Positions 1-8,694 of a stretch of DNA of 64,000 bases are shown here, piece after piece (position 1 is the first letter of the stretch; each line of letters begins with the position of its first letter). The stretch lies in contig CAWFUF010000034.1 of NCBI GenBank assembly GCA_963818775.1, forward strand, positions 62,001 to 126,000, written 5' to 3'. The notes under the pieces are model-generated. The model did not search any database. It saw nothing but the letters and a program-made list of their open reading frames with translations, and was not told the origin of the DNA. The DNA comes from JAMXLO01 sp963818775 (lineage in GTDB: Bacteria; Pseudomonadota; Alphaproteobacteria; Acetobacterales; Acetobacteraceae). The position numbers and the translations under genes were made by a program.

Positions 1-2
1 GT

Positions 3-32
3 GTAACAGGGGCAAAAGCCCGGGCAAGGGTT
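3..32 (+). repeat. IS left terminal inverted repeat
   Basis: The 30 bases are the reverse complement of 1624-1653 with one mismatch (caaggg on the left, cgaggg equivalent on the right). Such long, well-matched ends show that the element boundaries are intact although its transposase is broken. Confidence 0.9.
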
Positions 33-79
33 GATTTTTTGGGTTGCGGCGACACGGGGCAGTTTGATTCAAGCTGGTT

Positions 80-1625
80 GTGACCGCCCCAGCCGAGATT
101 TCTGGCCTGTCGAACGCGGAGCTTCAGCAGCTTGTGCTGAAGCTGCTGGGCGAGAACACGGAACAGAAGCGAGCTATCGTGGAGTTGCGCGAGGAGATTG
201 CGCAACTGAAGGGCTTGAAAGGTCGCCCCGATATCAAGCCGAGTGGCATGGAGCAGGGAACGACGCCTGAGCGGAGGGACATGCGTGCCGGCCGGCGCGG
301 CCGCGGCAAGGTGACGCCATGGGTCAGCGTCGAGGAGACGCTGCTTTCGTTGGAGGTCCCGCCGGGTTCCCGCTTCAAGGGATACGAGGATTTCGTGGTG
401 CAGGATGTTGTGCTGCGGGTTCGGACCATCCGCTATCGCCGCGAGCGCTGGGTTACGCCGGATGGATGGACGGTGATTGCGCCGTTGCCACCTGGTGTGA
501 CGGGCCATTTCGGGCCGGAGCTGCGCCGTTTCGTGCTGGCGCAATACCACCAGGGGCAGGTCACGGTGCCCCGGTTGGTGGAGCAACTGCGGACGATCGG
601 CGTTGCCATTTCGAAGCGGCAGGTGATGCGGCTGCTGATCGCTGGGCAGGACGAATTCCTCGCGGAGGCGCAGGATGTGTTGCGTGCCGGGTTGCGGACC
701 GCCAGCTGGATCACCGTGGACGATACCGGCGCACGGCATAAGGCCGGCAATGGCTTCTGCAGGCAGATCGGCAACGACAACTTTGCCTGGTTCGGCACGA
801 CCAACAGTAAGAGCCGATTGAATTTCCTCGCGTTGCTGCGTGCCGGACACACTGATTACGTGATCAACGATGCCGCGCTGAGCTATATGCGCGAGCGAGC
901 GCTCTCCGAGCCCGTCATCGGCCGCCTCGCAGCACACACGGACAAGCAGTTTGCCGATCCCGCGGCTTGGCAAGCGCATCTTGAGCAGCTTGGGATTACG
1001 CAGCTGGCGGTGACACCCAACCCGATGCGGATCGCGACCGAAGGCGCGCTGTGGGGCAGCATTCAGGGGCACGGTTTTCTGCAAGAGGGAGTGATTGTCA
1101 GCGACGACGCCGGCCAATTCTCTGTCGGCAAACATGCGCTGTGCTGGATCCATGCGGAGAGACTGGTACACAAGCTTGACACGTTCACCGACCACCAGCG
1201 TGCCGCCCAGCAGCTTGTGCGCTCGCTGATCTGGCAGCTCTACGCGGCGGCGTGGCCAGCTCAGCGCACGGTTCGACTATATCTTCTGCCGCCACACCGG
1301 CTTCGTCACTCTTGATCGCCTGCTGCAGCGGTTGCACGCCAATCACACCGAGTTGTTGGCCGTGCTCGACCATCCGCACATTCCGTTGCACACGAACGGC
1401 TCGGAGAACGACATCCGCTGTCAGGTGACCAAACGCAAAGTCAGCGGTGGCACCCGCAGCGACATCGGTCGCGACTGCCGCGACGCCTTCCTCGGGCTGG
1501 CCAAGACTTGCGCCAAGATGGGCATCGCTTTCTGGGATTATCTCGGCAGCAGGCTCGCCATCCCAGGTCAACCAATCGTCCCGAGCCTGGCAGACATCAT
1601 CCATTGCCGCGGACAGCCAGCGTAA
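80..1625 (+). pseudogene. IS66-like transposase, frameshifted with a small deletion
   Basis: Residues 1-~390 read in one frame from ATG 80: a short coiled-coil-like N-terminus (about residues 10-45), a basic linker, then the DDE domain with VDDTGARH (around residue 215). Near 1240-1270 the frame changes. The continuation is in the +1 frame (FDYIFCRHTGF from 1272), through LHTNGSENDIR, the usual IS66 C-terminal acidic motif, to a stop at 1625. Relatives carry roughly ten more residues between the 'LIWQLYA' and 'RRR..ARFDYIF' parts, so a small out-of-frame deletion around 1240-1250 is the likely lesion. A frameshifted product would stop at 1315 and lack the last catalytic motif. Confidence 0.85.
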
Positions 1626-1653
1626 CCCTCGCCCGGGCTTTTGCCCCTGTTAC
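1624..1653 (-). repeat. IS right terminal inverted repeat
   Basis: Reverse complement of 3-32 with one mismatch; ends ...CCCCTGTTAC at 1653. The 8 bases after it (ctatgtgg) would contain the target duplication, but the matching left flank lies outside the window. Confidence 0.9.
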
Positions 1654-1685
1654 CTATGTGGCGAGGTAAGTTACTGAATTCATTA

Positions 1686-1757
1686 TGCTGCTGGTCAGGA
1701 TTGAACTGACGACCTCCCCCTTACCAAGGGGGTGCTCTACCACTGAGCTACAGCAGC
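1686..1757 (-). tRNA. tRNA-Thr (anticodon GGU)
   Basis: The minus strand folds into a full cloverleaf of 72 nt without an encoded CCA. The 7-bp acceptor stem GCTGCTG/CAGCAGC is followed by discriminator A. The D arm is GCTC/GAGC with an AGTGGTA loop. The anticodon stem is CCCCC/GGGGG with loop TTGGTAA, giving anticodon GGT. The T arm GTCAG/CTGAC carries TTCAATC. The bases after the discriminator read TAATG, so CCA must be added enzymatically. The IS66 element ends about 33 bp downstream of its 3' end, a common landing place for mobile DNA. Confidence 0.95.
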
Positions 1758-2234
1758 GCCGAGGCGAGACTGGCTGATCTCCTAGCGTTTCGAGCGGAAG
1801 GACGCAAGCTGATCACCGCTTGGACACCTGGGAAGCTCGCTGCGATTGGGTCGGCCCGTCTGATCGGTCAAGCCGCGAGACGGTTACCGACATGCTGCCG
1901 CATCGAGCCGCACCGCCCGAGTCCAATGAAGCCGATCTTCATGTTCCGTGCTCCTTACCGACGCTGTGGCAAATCGCTCGTCGAGCTGGGCGTATCGCGC
2001 GAGCAGGCCTCCTGTCATTGATGCAATCGTGTAGGTGATGGCCACATTCCGGGTGCTGTTGTCCATTACCCTAAGTTCGCAGGTTATTGGGACCGAACCT
2101 GCGAAGATGTACACGACCAGCCACGACCAGGCCGCCCACTGGATCATGCTAGAGCCAATCCTGCTCATCGGGTCTTTCGAATCTTTGAACCTGGCATGCG
2201 TTCGAATCTCCTAATGGCCAGCGTGCGTTGCCGG
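1758..2234. other. No confident gene (tRNA upstream region)
   Basis: About 480 bp between the tRNA and the ior remnant. One 94-codon minus-strand frame (1884-2168) begins with a hydrophobic segment rich in W, V and I. It has no recognisable Shine-Dalgarno sequence and matches no family I know, so I do not call it. The stretch may be debris from the same decay that destroyed ior. Confidence 0.4.
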
Positions 2235-3063
2235 TCAGGCTGACTTGAGCTGAGTTGGATCCACTGGCAAGGCACAACGCACTGTCCGACTGCACTGAAG
2301 ATGCCGTTGCCGATGGCCGCAGATACTGGCGGCACACCTGGTTCGCCAACACCGCCCGGAAGCGCGTCGCTGCGCGCGATGTAAACGTGCGTCTCCGGCG
2401 TGGCAACCATCCGCGGCACCTGGTAGCGGTCGAAATCGCTCTGTGGGGCGCGACCATCCTTGAACGTCAGACTGCTGAGCAATGCGTTTCCGAGGCTCAT
2501 GATCGCGGCACCTTCGAATTACGCGATCTGGATTCACCACCCACAATCTACCGCGAGGTCTATGCGCGGGACGGTCACGCTGCCATAGTCTGCCACCGCA
2601 ACATGCGCGACCGCCGCAACATAGGGCAGGAAACTCGCGCAGGGAGCAGCGAACCCAGCCGGAGCGCGCAGCCGCCACCCGCACCACATTGCGCAGGCGA
2701 CCGACGTCAATGGATACTGCTCAAGCGAGGCGCCGTAGTTGCCATACCTGGGACCGAACACCAGCGGATCCAGCTTGCGCGGGCTGCCCAGCATCGCAAG
2801 CTTGTATTGAAGCGGGTCCTTGCCGGCCGCGGCCGCGAGCTCATCCACGAATGAACCGACGGTGCGAGCATGCGGGATGTTGTAAACGGAGCGATACTCG
2901 CCGATGTGCACATGCGCCTCGGCTTCGCCGTTCTCGCACCGCACATGCGGTTATCGAATGGCATGTCCACCAAGCCCTGGCTGAGCTCGCCTGTGGATCC
3001 ATAGAGCGTCTCGGGGGCGGCATCCACGCTGTGGCAAACGCCATTGACAGTGAGGTTCGGCAT
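2235..3063 (-). pseudogene. Isoquinoline 1-oxidoreductase remnant: iorA start fused to iorB C-terminal part
   Basis: Reading leftward from ATG 3063, the first ~20 residues (MPNLTVNGVCHSVDAAPETL) look like the N-terminus of the 2Fe-2S alpha subunit of xanthine-oxidase-type enzymes. They run straight into beta-subunit (molybdopterin-binding) sequence: GELSQGLVDMPFD, EYRSVYNIPHARTVGSFVDE, SFLPYVAAVAHVAV, RIDLAVDCG, LTFKDGRAPQSDFDRYQVPRM, LPGGVGEPGVPPVSAAIGN, and a C-terminus LPVDPTQLKSA. The pieces lie in three reading frames, with shifts near 2944, 2530 and 2285, and most of both subunits is missing. In intact bacteria the pair hydroxylates N-heterocycles or aldehydes. Here nothing functional can be made. 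Confident as a pseudogene; the exact substrate family is less sure. Confidence 0.85.
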
Positions 3064-3187
3064 CGTGCGGTCCTTTGGTCACTAGGGATGTCGAGAAAGG
3101 CGATGCTGCACTGCGGGTCAAGAGATAGGCGATCTACATGCGCGACCAACACCTCTGTCTATGCATGCTCTGCATCCGGGCATGTCG

Positions 3188-6100
3188 TCAGTTCGCGCTG
3201 GCTTCACCGAGTTTGGCCGACAGGGTCGACAGGCGCGGGCGGCGGCGCGGCGCCAGCAAGTGCTGCAACCGGTCGAGATAAAGATAGATCACTGGCGTCG
3301 TGTAGAGCGTAAGGACCTGGCTCAACAGGAGTCCACCCACCATGGCGTAACCCAGAGGCTTACGCAGTTCGGATCCGGCGCCGTTCTCGAGCATCAGGGG
3401 CAAACCCGACAACAGGGCAGCCATCGTCGTCATCAGAATGGGGCGGAAGCGCAGAAGACAGGCCTGACGAATCGCATCGGCAGGCAATGCACCATCCTGT
3501 CTCTCGGCATGGATGGCGAAGTCCACCATCATGATGCCGTTCTTCTTCACGATGCCGATCAGCAGGATGATGCCGATCATGGCGATGACCGACAGGTCCG
3601 TGTGCGCGAGCATGAGCATCAGCAGGGCACCGACGCCGGCAGACGGCAGCGTGGAAAGGATTGTCAGCGGGAGTATGTAGCTTTCGTAGAGAACACCCAG
3701 GATGATGTAGACGGAAGCCAAGGCGGCCGCGATCAGGTAGGGCTCCGTACTGAGCGAAGTCTGGAACGCCTGGGCCGAGCCCTCGAAGCTGCCTTGCAGG
3801 GACAGAGGTGCGTGCAGCGTTTCACGAATGTGGCTGATCGCGGTGACCGCATCACCGAGTGACGCACCGGGCGCCAGGTTGAACGAGATCGTCACTGCCG
3901 GGAATTGGCTCTCGTGGTTGATCGCGAGTGGCGTTACCGGGCTGGTATCCACGCGGACCAGAGTGGCGAGTGGCACCGCCTGGCCACTGGGCGCGTGAAC
4001 GTAGAGCTTGCGCAGTGTCGCGACGTCGCCTTCCAGTTGCGGCGGCACCTCCAGGATGACGAAGTATGAGTTGAGCTGCGTGAAATACTGCGTCACCTCG
4101 CGCTGGCCGAAGGCATCGTACAGGGTGTCGTCGATCTGCTGGGGCTGGATGCCGAAGCGTTGGGCCGCATTGCGGTCGATACTCAGCGTCGCGGTGGTGC
4201 CGGCAATCTGCTGATCCGTGGCAACGTCGCGAAGCATGGGCAGCGCCTGCATCTGCTGCAGCACTTTAGGCGCCCAGGTGTTCAATTCGGCAGGGTCCGA
4301 ATCCTCCAGCGTGTATTGATACAAGGTGCGCGTCAGCCGGCCGCCCACGGTGATGTCCTGCGCGGGCTGCATGTAGAGTTGCACACCGGGAATTGTCTGC
4401 GCCTTGGCTGAGAGGCGGGCGATCACCCGCATCACGCCGTCATTCTGGCGTTGGCTCCAGGGCTTTAGATTAATGTACATGCGGCCGTCATTGCCCTGCT
4501 GACCCGCAGTTCCCGCACCGACCTGCGACGCGAAGGAAGCAACCGCCGGATCATGCGAGACGATGTCGTTGAGCTGCTCCTGAAGCCGGACCATCTGCGC
4601 GAATGAGGCGTCCTGCGCGCCTTCGGAGATGCCGATGATCAGGCCGACGTCCTGCGTGGGAAAGAAGCCCTTTGGGATCGCCACGAACAATGCCGCGGTG
4701 AGAGAGACGGTGGCGAGAAACACCAGCAACGTGCAAAAGCGAAAGCGGAGTGCAACGTCGAGTGTGGTGCGGTAGAACGCGAGCATGCCGTCGAACATGG
4801 CCTCGACGAGCCGATAGAGTCGGCCGTGTTGCGTGTGATGGTTTGTCAGGAACCGCGAGCACATCATCGGCGTCAAGGTCAACGAGACAATCGCGGATAC
4901 CAACACGGTGATCGACACGGTCATCGCGAATTCGCGGAACAGACGGCCGACGATGCCACCCATCAGCAGCAGCGGGATGAACACGGCGACGAGCGACAGA
5001 CTGATCGAGACGATGGTGAAGCCGATTTCGCCGGCGCCCTTGATTGCGGCGTCGAGTGGCGACATGCCATCTTCGATGTGTCGGTAAATGTTCTCCAGCA
5101 TGACGATTGCGTCATCGACGACGAACCCGACCGCGATCGTCAGGCCCATCAATGACAGATTGTCGAGGCTGAAACCCAGCAGGTACATCGCACCGAGTGT
5201 GCCGACCAGGGCCAATGGCACGGTCACGCTGGGGATGATGGTGGCCCAGACGTTGCGCAGGAACAGGAAGATCACCATCACCACCAAACCGATCGACAGG
5301 GCCAGGGTGAATTCGACGTCGTCGACCGAAGCCCGGATGGTCTGGGTTCGGTCGACGATCGTGCTGACATGCACGGACGGAGGGATCGACGCCTCGAGCG
5401 CCGGCAGCGCCGCCTTGATGCGCTCGACCGTGTTGATGACGTTGGCACCGGGCTGTTTGAAGGCGAGCAGCAGGATGCCGCGCTTGCCGTTCTGCCAGGC
5501 GGCCAATTCGCGGTTCTGCGGTCCTCGTATCGCCCGGCCGACATCGCCGATATGCACCGGCGCGCCATTGCGCCAGGCGATAACGATGTCGTTGTAGGGC
5601 GCGGCGTGAATAAGCTGGTCGTTGTCCAGCACCGTGTAGGAGCTGTCCGGACCGTCGATACTGCCCTTCGGGCTGTTGACGGTGGCGTTGGTCAGCGCGC
5701 TGCGCACGTCTTCCAGCGTCAGGCCCATGGCTGCGAGTTTGGCAGGATCTATCTGGACACGGATGGCCGGCTTCTGCTGCCCGCCAACCAACACCTCCGA
5801 GACGCCGGAGATCTTCGACAGGTGCTGCGCCAGGACGTTCTCGGCGTAGTCATCCACCGCCGTCAGAGGCAATGCGTCCGATTGCACGGCCAGCACGAAG
5901 ATCGGCGCATCCGCCGGGTTGATCTTGCGGGTGGTTGGCTGACTGGGCAGGTCCTTTGGCAACTGACCTTGCGCGGCATTGATCGCCGCCAGCACATCGG
6001 TCTGCGCCGCGTCGATGTTGCGGTCCAAATCGAACTGCAGGGTGATCGTGCTGGTGCTCAGCACGTTCATCGAGGTCATCTGTGCCAGGCCGTTGATCTG

Positions 6101-6316
6101 GCTGAACTGCGTCTCGAGCGGTTGCGCCACACTGGACGCCATGGTGTCGGGGCTTGCGCCGGGGTCCTGTGCAGTGACGGTGATGGTTGGAAAATCGACC
6201 TGCGGCAGCGGCGCCACCGGCAGCAGTGGATATGCGGCGAGGCCGACGAGGAGGATTGCCGCCATCAGCAGTGATGTCGCGATGGGACGACGGATGAAGG
6301 GTTCCGAGATGCTCAT
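3188..6316 (-). CDS. RND efflux permease (MdtB/MdtC-like)
   Basis: A 1042-residue inner-membrane drug/proton antiporter of the AcrB/MdtBC type, full length for the family. N-terminal TM1 follows SISEPFIRRPIATSLLM. The periplasmic loop has the porter-domain signature LPQVDFPTITVTAQDPGAS. TM4 carries the paired acidic residues of the proton relay (GFVVDDAIVMLENI). A second half repeats the architecture and ends with a cytoplasmic tail. Its start overlaps the stop of the upstream membrane fusion protein gene by 4 bp (ATGA type), so the two are translationally coupled. No TolC-like outer-membrane gene follows, so the pump must borrow one. The substrate is not predictable from sequence. Confidence 0.93.
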   Translation of the reverse strand: MSISEPFIRRPIATSLLMAAILLVGLAAYPLLPVAPLPQVDFPTITVTAQDPGASPDTMASSVAQPLETQFSQINGLAQMTSMNVLSTSTITLQFDLDRNIDAAQTDVLAAINAAQGQLPKDLPSQPTTRKINPADAPIFVLAVQSDALPLTAVDDYAENVLAQHLSKISGVSEVLVGGQQKPAIRVQIDPAKLAAMGLTLEDVRSALTNATVNSPKGSIDGPDSSYTVLDNDQLIHAAPYNDIVIAWRNGAPVHIGDVGRAIRGPQNRELAAWQNGKRGILLLAFKQPGANVINTVERIKAALPALEASIPPSVHVSTIVDRTQTIRASVDDVEFTLALSIGLVVMVIFLFLRNVWATIIPSVTVPLALVGTLGAMYLLGFSLDNLSLMGLTIAVGFVVDDAIVMLENIYRHIEDGMSPLDAAIKGAGEIGFTIVSISLSLVAVFIPLLLMGGIVGRLFREFAMTVSITVLVSAIVSLTLTPMMCSRFLTNHHTQHGRLYRLVEAMFDGMLAFYRTTLDVALRFRFCTLLVFLATVSLTAALFVAIPKGFFPTQDVGLIIGISEGAQDASFAQMVRLQEQLNDIVSHDPAVASFASQVGAGTAGQQGNDGRMYINLKPWSQRQNDGVMRVIARLSAKAQTIPGVQLYMQPAQDITVGGRLTRTLYQYTLEDSDPAELNTWAPKVLQQMQALPMLRDVATDQQIAGTTATLSIDRNAAQRFGIQPQQIDDTLYDAFGQREVTQYFTQLNSYFVILEVPPQLEGDVATLRKLYVHAPSGQAVPLATLVRVDTSPVTPLAINHESQFPAVTISFNLAPGASLGDAVTAISHIRETLHAPLSLQGSFEGSAQAFQTSLSTEPYLIAAALASVYIILGVLYESYILPLTILSTLPSAGVGALLMLMLAHTDLSVIAMIGIILLIGIVKKNGIMMVDFAIHAERQDGALPADAIRQACLLRFRPILMTTMAALLSGLPLMLENGAGSELRKPLGYAMVGGLLLSQVLTLYTTPVIYLYLDRLQHLLAPRRRPRLSTLSAKLGEASAN

Positions 6317-7446
6317 CGCGCGGCGATCCTCGTGCCCGATTGGAGACGCGACTGACCGCTGACCACAACGTCTTCACCGCCGCCAAGGCCCTTCGTGACG
6401 ATGGCGAGTTGCGCAGTTTGATACCCGACGCTGACCGGATCGCGCGTCACCATGGAATTGGGGCCGACGGTATAAACGTAGAGGCCGTCAGGACCGTGTT
6501 GGATTGCGCTGGGCGGGACGGTGACGGCATCGTGCGCGGTGCCGGTCTGTAAATGAGCGTTGATGAACTGGCCTGGCCAGAGTTTGTTCTGTAGGTTCGG
6601 GAAGGTTGCCTTCAGTCGGATTGTCCCGGTGGTGGCGTCGATCGTGTTGTCCGGTGTCAGCAGAGTTCCCTGATCGAGTTCGGTGCTATCGTCGCTGGAA
6701 TATGCCAATACCGCCAGCGGTCCACGGCGCATGTCTGCCTGAACACCAGGCAGTTCATCCTGGGGCAAGGTGAACGTGGCCGAGATCGGGTGGATCTGAG
6801 TGACGGTGATGATGCCGGTCGCATTGGCGGCCTGGATCAGGTTGCCAGGATCAACCAATCGCAGCCCGACGCGGCCGTTCACCGGCGATGTGATGTAACA
6901 ATAGGCCACGTTGAGCTGTGCCGCCTCGATCGCTGCCTGATCACCAGCCACGGCGGCGGCGTCCGTTCCGACCAGCGCCTGTTGCGTGTCCACCTGTTGG
7001 CGCGACGCGAAGTCCTGGGTTGATAACGACTGGAAGCGCGCCAGGTCTAATCGGGCATTGACGAGTTGCGCTTCGTCCTGCGCCTTCTTCGCGGTGGCCT
7101 GATCGAGCGCGGCCTGATAGGGGCGCGGATCGATCACGGCGATGAGATCACCCTGCTTGACCTCCTGCCCCTCGGTCACGGGAACGCTCATCAGCGTTCC
7201 ATCGACGCGGGCGCGGACCAGCACGGATTGATAGGCCTCGACGGAGCCCACGCCTGTCTCATAGATCGGAACGTCCTGTCGGCTGGCCTTTGCGACCACT
7301 GCGGGAACGCTGGCGGACTCTGTTACATCCTGTTGCGCCGCCGCATGCTGAGCGGACGAACTCCGCATCTCAAACGCGACTGCTGCCGCCGCACAAACCG
7401 CAACTGCCCCCAGCCGCAGAGCGACCCGCCCCCTTCGTCCACGCAT
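6313..7446 (-). CDS. RND membrane fusion protein (MdtA/AcrA-like)
   Basis: A 377-residue periplasmic adaptor. An N-terminal membrane anchor or signal (residues ~8-28) is followed by a lipoyl half-motif (VRARVDGTLMSVPVTEGQEVKQGD), an alpha-helical hairpin rich in Ala and Gln, the second lipoyl half (YCYITSPVNGRVGLRLVDPG), and beta-barrel and membrane-proximal domains. No lipobox Cys is evident. The gene precedes and overlaps the RND permease gene. The LysR gene lies upstream on the same strand, 121 bp away, so the regulator may control or be co-transcribed with the pump. Confidence 0.92.
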   Translation of the reverse strand: MRGRRGRVALRLGAVAVCAAAAVAFEMRSSSAQHAAAQQDVTESASVPAVVAKASRQDVPIYETGVGSVEAYQSVLVRARVDGTLMSVPVTEGQEVKQGDLIAVIDPRPYQAALDQATAKKAQDEAQLVNARLDLARFQSLSTQDFASRQQVDTQQALVGTDAAAVAGDQAAIEAAQLNVAYCYITSPVNGRVGLRLVDPGNLIQAANATGIITVTQIHPISATFTLPQDELPGVQADMRRGPLAVLAYSSDDSTELDQGTLLTPDNTIDATTGTIRLKATFPNLQNKLWPGQFINAHLQTGTAHDAVTVPPSAIQHGPDGLYVYTVGPNSMVTRDPVSVGYQTAQLAIVTKGLGGGEDVVVSGQSRLQSGTRIAAR

Positions 7447-7567
7447 TTTTCTGCTCCTTCTCCGCCATGCTGCAGCGCAATATCGAAGCGGATGCGCCGG
7501 GCTGAAGGCTCGACGCGGCGCATGGGGACATGCAGGAGGGGAATGCCGGTCGCGTTGGCGGTGGGAG

Positions 7568-8563
7568 CTAGGCCTCGACCGAGGCCCGGATCATGCTGCG
7601 TAGCCAACGCTGGGCCGGATGACTGTCGAGCCGGCGGTGCCAGATCATCGACAACCCGATGCGCGGCGAAGGGAACGGCAGCTCTTTCACCACAAGCGGA
7701 CAGATCACTGTCAGATCATTGGCCGCGCGGCGCGGTACGATCGCCAGTCGATCCGATCCGACCAGCATCAGGACGATCGACAGGAACGGTACGCGCGTCG
7801 CGATCCGGCGCGCCAGGCCACGCTCTTCCAGTGCCGCGTCCACGAAGCTCGTGTCATCGCCGCTGGAGGTAATGACGACATGGGGAATACTCGCCAGTCT
7901 CTCTGCGGATAAGGCGGCCTGACGAGCGGCGGGATGCTCGCGGTCGAGCAGTGCAACATAATCGTCATCGGTAATCCGCACGCACTTGAAGCGTTCCCCG
8001 CCATCGACCAGCCGGCTGAGCGCAACGTCGACGCCGCCCGCATCCAACTGGTCGAGGACATTGATCAGGCCGACCGGCTTGATGTCCAACGTGACGTTGG
8101 GCGCAGCCTCGGCGACCCGGCGGGCCAGTGTCGGCACCACCGCACGGGCCGCGTAGTTGTTAACGGTGAGTGTGAAGCCGCGGGACGATTGTGCCGGATC
8201 GAAGTTCTCGGGCTCCAGCGCGAGACGGAGCACGCGCAGCGCGTCACGGATGGGTTCGGCCATCTGCTGGGCCCTCGGCGTAGGCTGCATGCCGTCCGGT
8301 GCGCGGACAAACAACTCGTCGTTCAGCATGTGGCGGAGCCGCGCGAGGGCGTGACTGGTCGCCGGCTGGCTGAGACCGAGCCGCCGGCCGGCTCGTGTCA
8401 GATTGTGCTCCTGCATGAGTGCGTCGAAGACGATCAACAAATTGAGATCGATTGCGCCCCAGTGTCCGGCACGATCACCTGCGCCGTTCAGGGCTGTCGG
8501 TTGCCGACCTGATCCTGACGGCGTGGGATCGATCGTAAGTCCGGGGTCCGATGACTGGGCCAT
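7568..8563 (-). CDS. LysR-family regulator (NodD/LinR-like subgroup)
   Basis: 331 residues. The winged helix-turn-helix lies at about 38-100 (LNLLIVFDALMQEHNLTRAG, SQPATSHALARLR), followed by a linker helix and a substrate-binding domain. The 37 residues before the HTH are not conserved in the family, so an internal start is possible, but no clearly better ATG and ribosome site stands out. Located directly upstream of the efflux genes in the same direction, it is the natural candidate regulator of that operon. A perfect palindrome lies 73-89 bp before its start. Confidence 0.88.
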   Translation of the reverse strand: MAQSSDPGLTIDPTPSGSGRQPTALNGAGDRAGHWGAIDLNLLIVFDALMQEHNLTRAGRRLGLSQPATSHALARLRHMLNDELFVRAPDGMQPTPRAQQMAEPIRDALRVLRLALEPENFDPAQSSRGFTLTVNNYAARAVVPTLARRVAEAAPNVTLDIKPVGLINVLDQLDAGGVDVALSRLVDGGERFKCVRITDDDYVALLDREHPAARQAALSAERLASIPHVVITSSGDDTSFVDAALEERGLARRIATRVPFLSIVLMLVGSDRLAIVPRRAANDLTVICPLVVKELPFPSPRIGLSMIWHRRLDSHPAQRWLRSMIRASVEA

Positions 8564-8635
8564 CGCTCATTCCAGTTGTGCATGTCGATGTCGACGACAG
8601 GATTATGCATGAATACAGCGGCGCGCAGGCCTTGC

Positions 8636-8652
8636 ATGCTGCATTGCAGCAT
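8636..8652. promoter_or_regulatory. Perfect 8+1+8 palindrome upstream of the LysR gene
   Basis: ATGCTGCATTGCAGCAT is an exact inverted repeat around one central base, placed between the LysR start (8563) and the 3' end of nfrA (8695). Its position suits an autoregulatory operator. The core CTGC-N3-GCAG also matches the published PhaR (polyhydroxyalkanoate regulator) recognition form, so a PHA link is possible. Function is inferred from position and symmetry only. Confidence 0.45.
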
Positions 8653-8694
8653 TGCAATTGAGGGCGGTCGTTCTGCGACGCGCGGCATGCTTGC

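Larger units (their letters stand above)
3..1653 (+). mobile_element. IS66-family insertion sequence (ISBst12-like, single-ORF type), inactive
   Basis: A 1.65-kb element bounded by near-perfect terminal inverted repeats that begin GTAACAGGGGC and holding one transposase reading frame. A single tnpC-like gene without tnpA/tnpB fits the ISBst12 branch of the IS66 family. The transposase is frameshifted, so the element is probably not autonomous. Only two bases lie left of the repeat, so a target-site duplication cannot be tested. Its right end is about 33 bp from the 3' end of a tRNA-Thr gene. The family call rests on protein resemblance and on the ends. Confidence 0.85.

Noticed and set aside
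1884..2168. 94-codon membrane-like frame on the minus strand
   Set aside because: No ribosome site, no family resemblance, and located in a decayed region.
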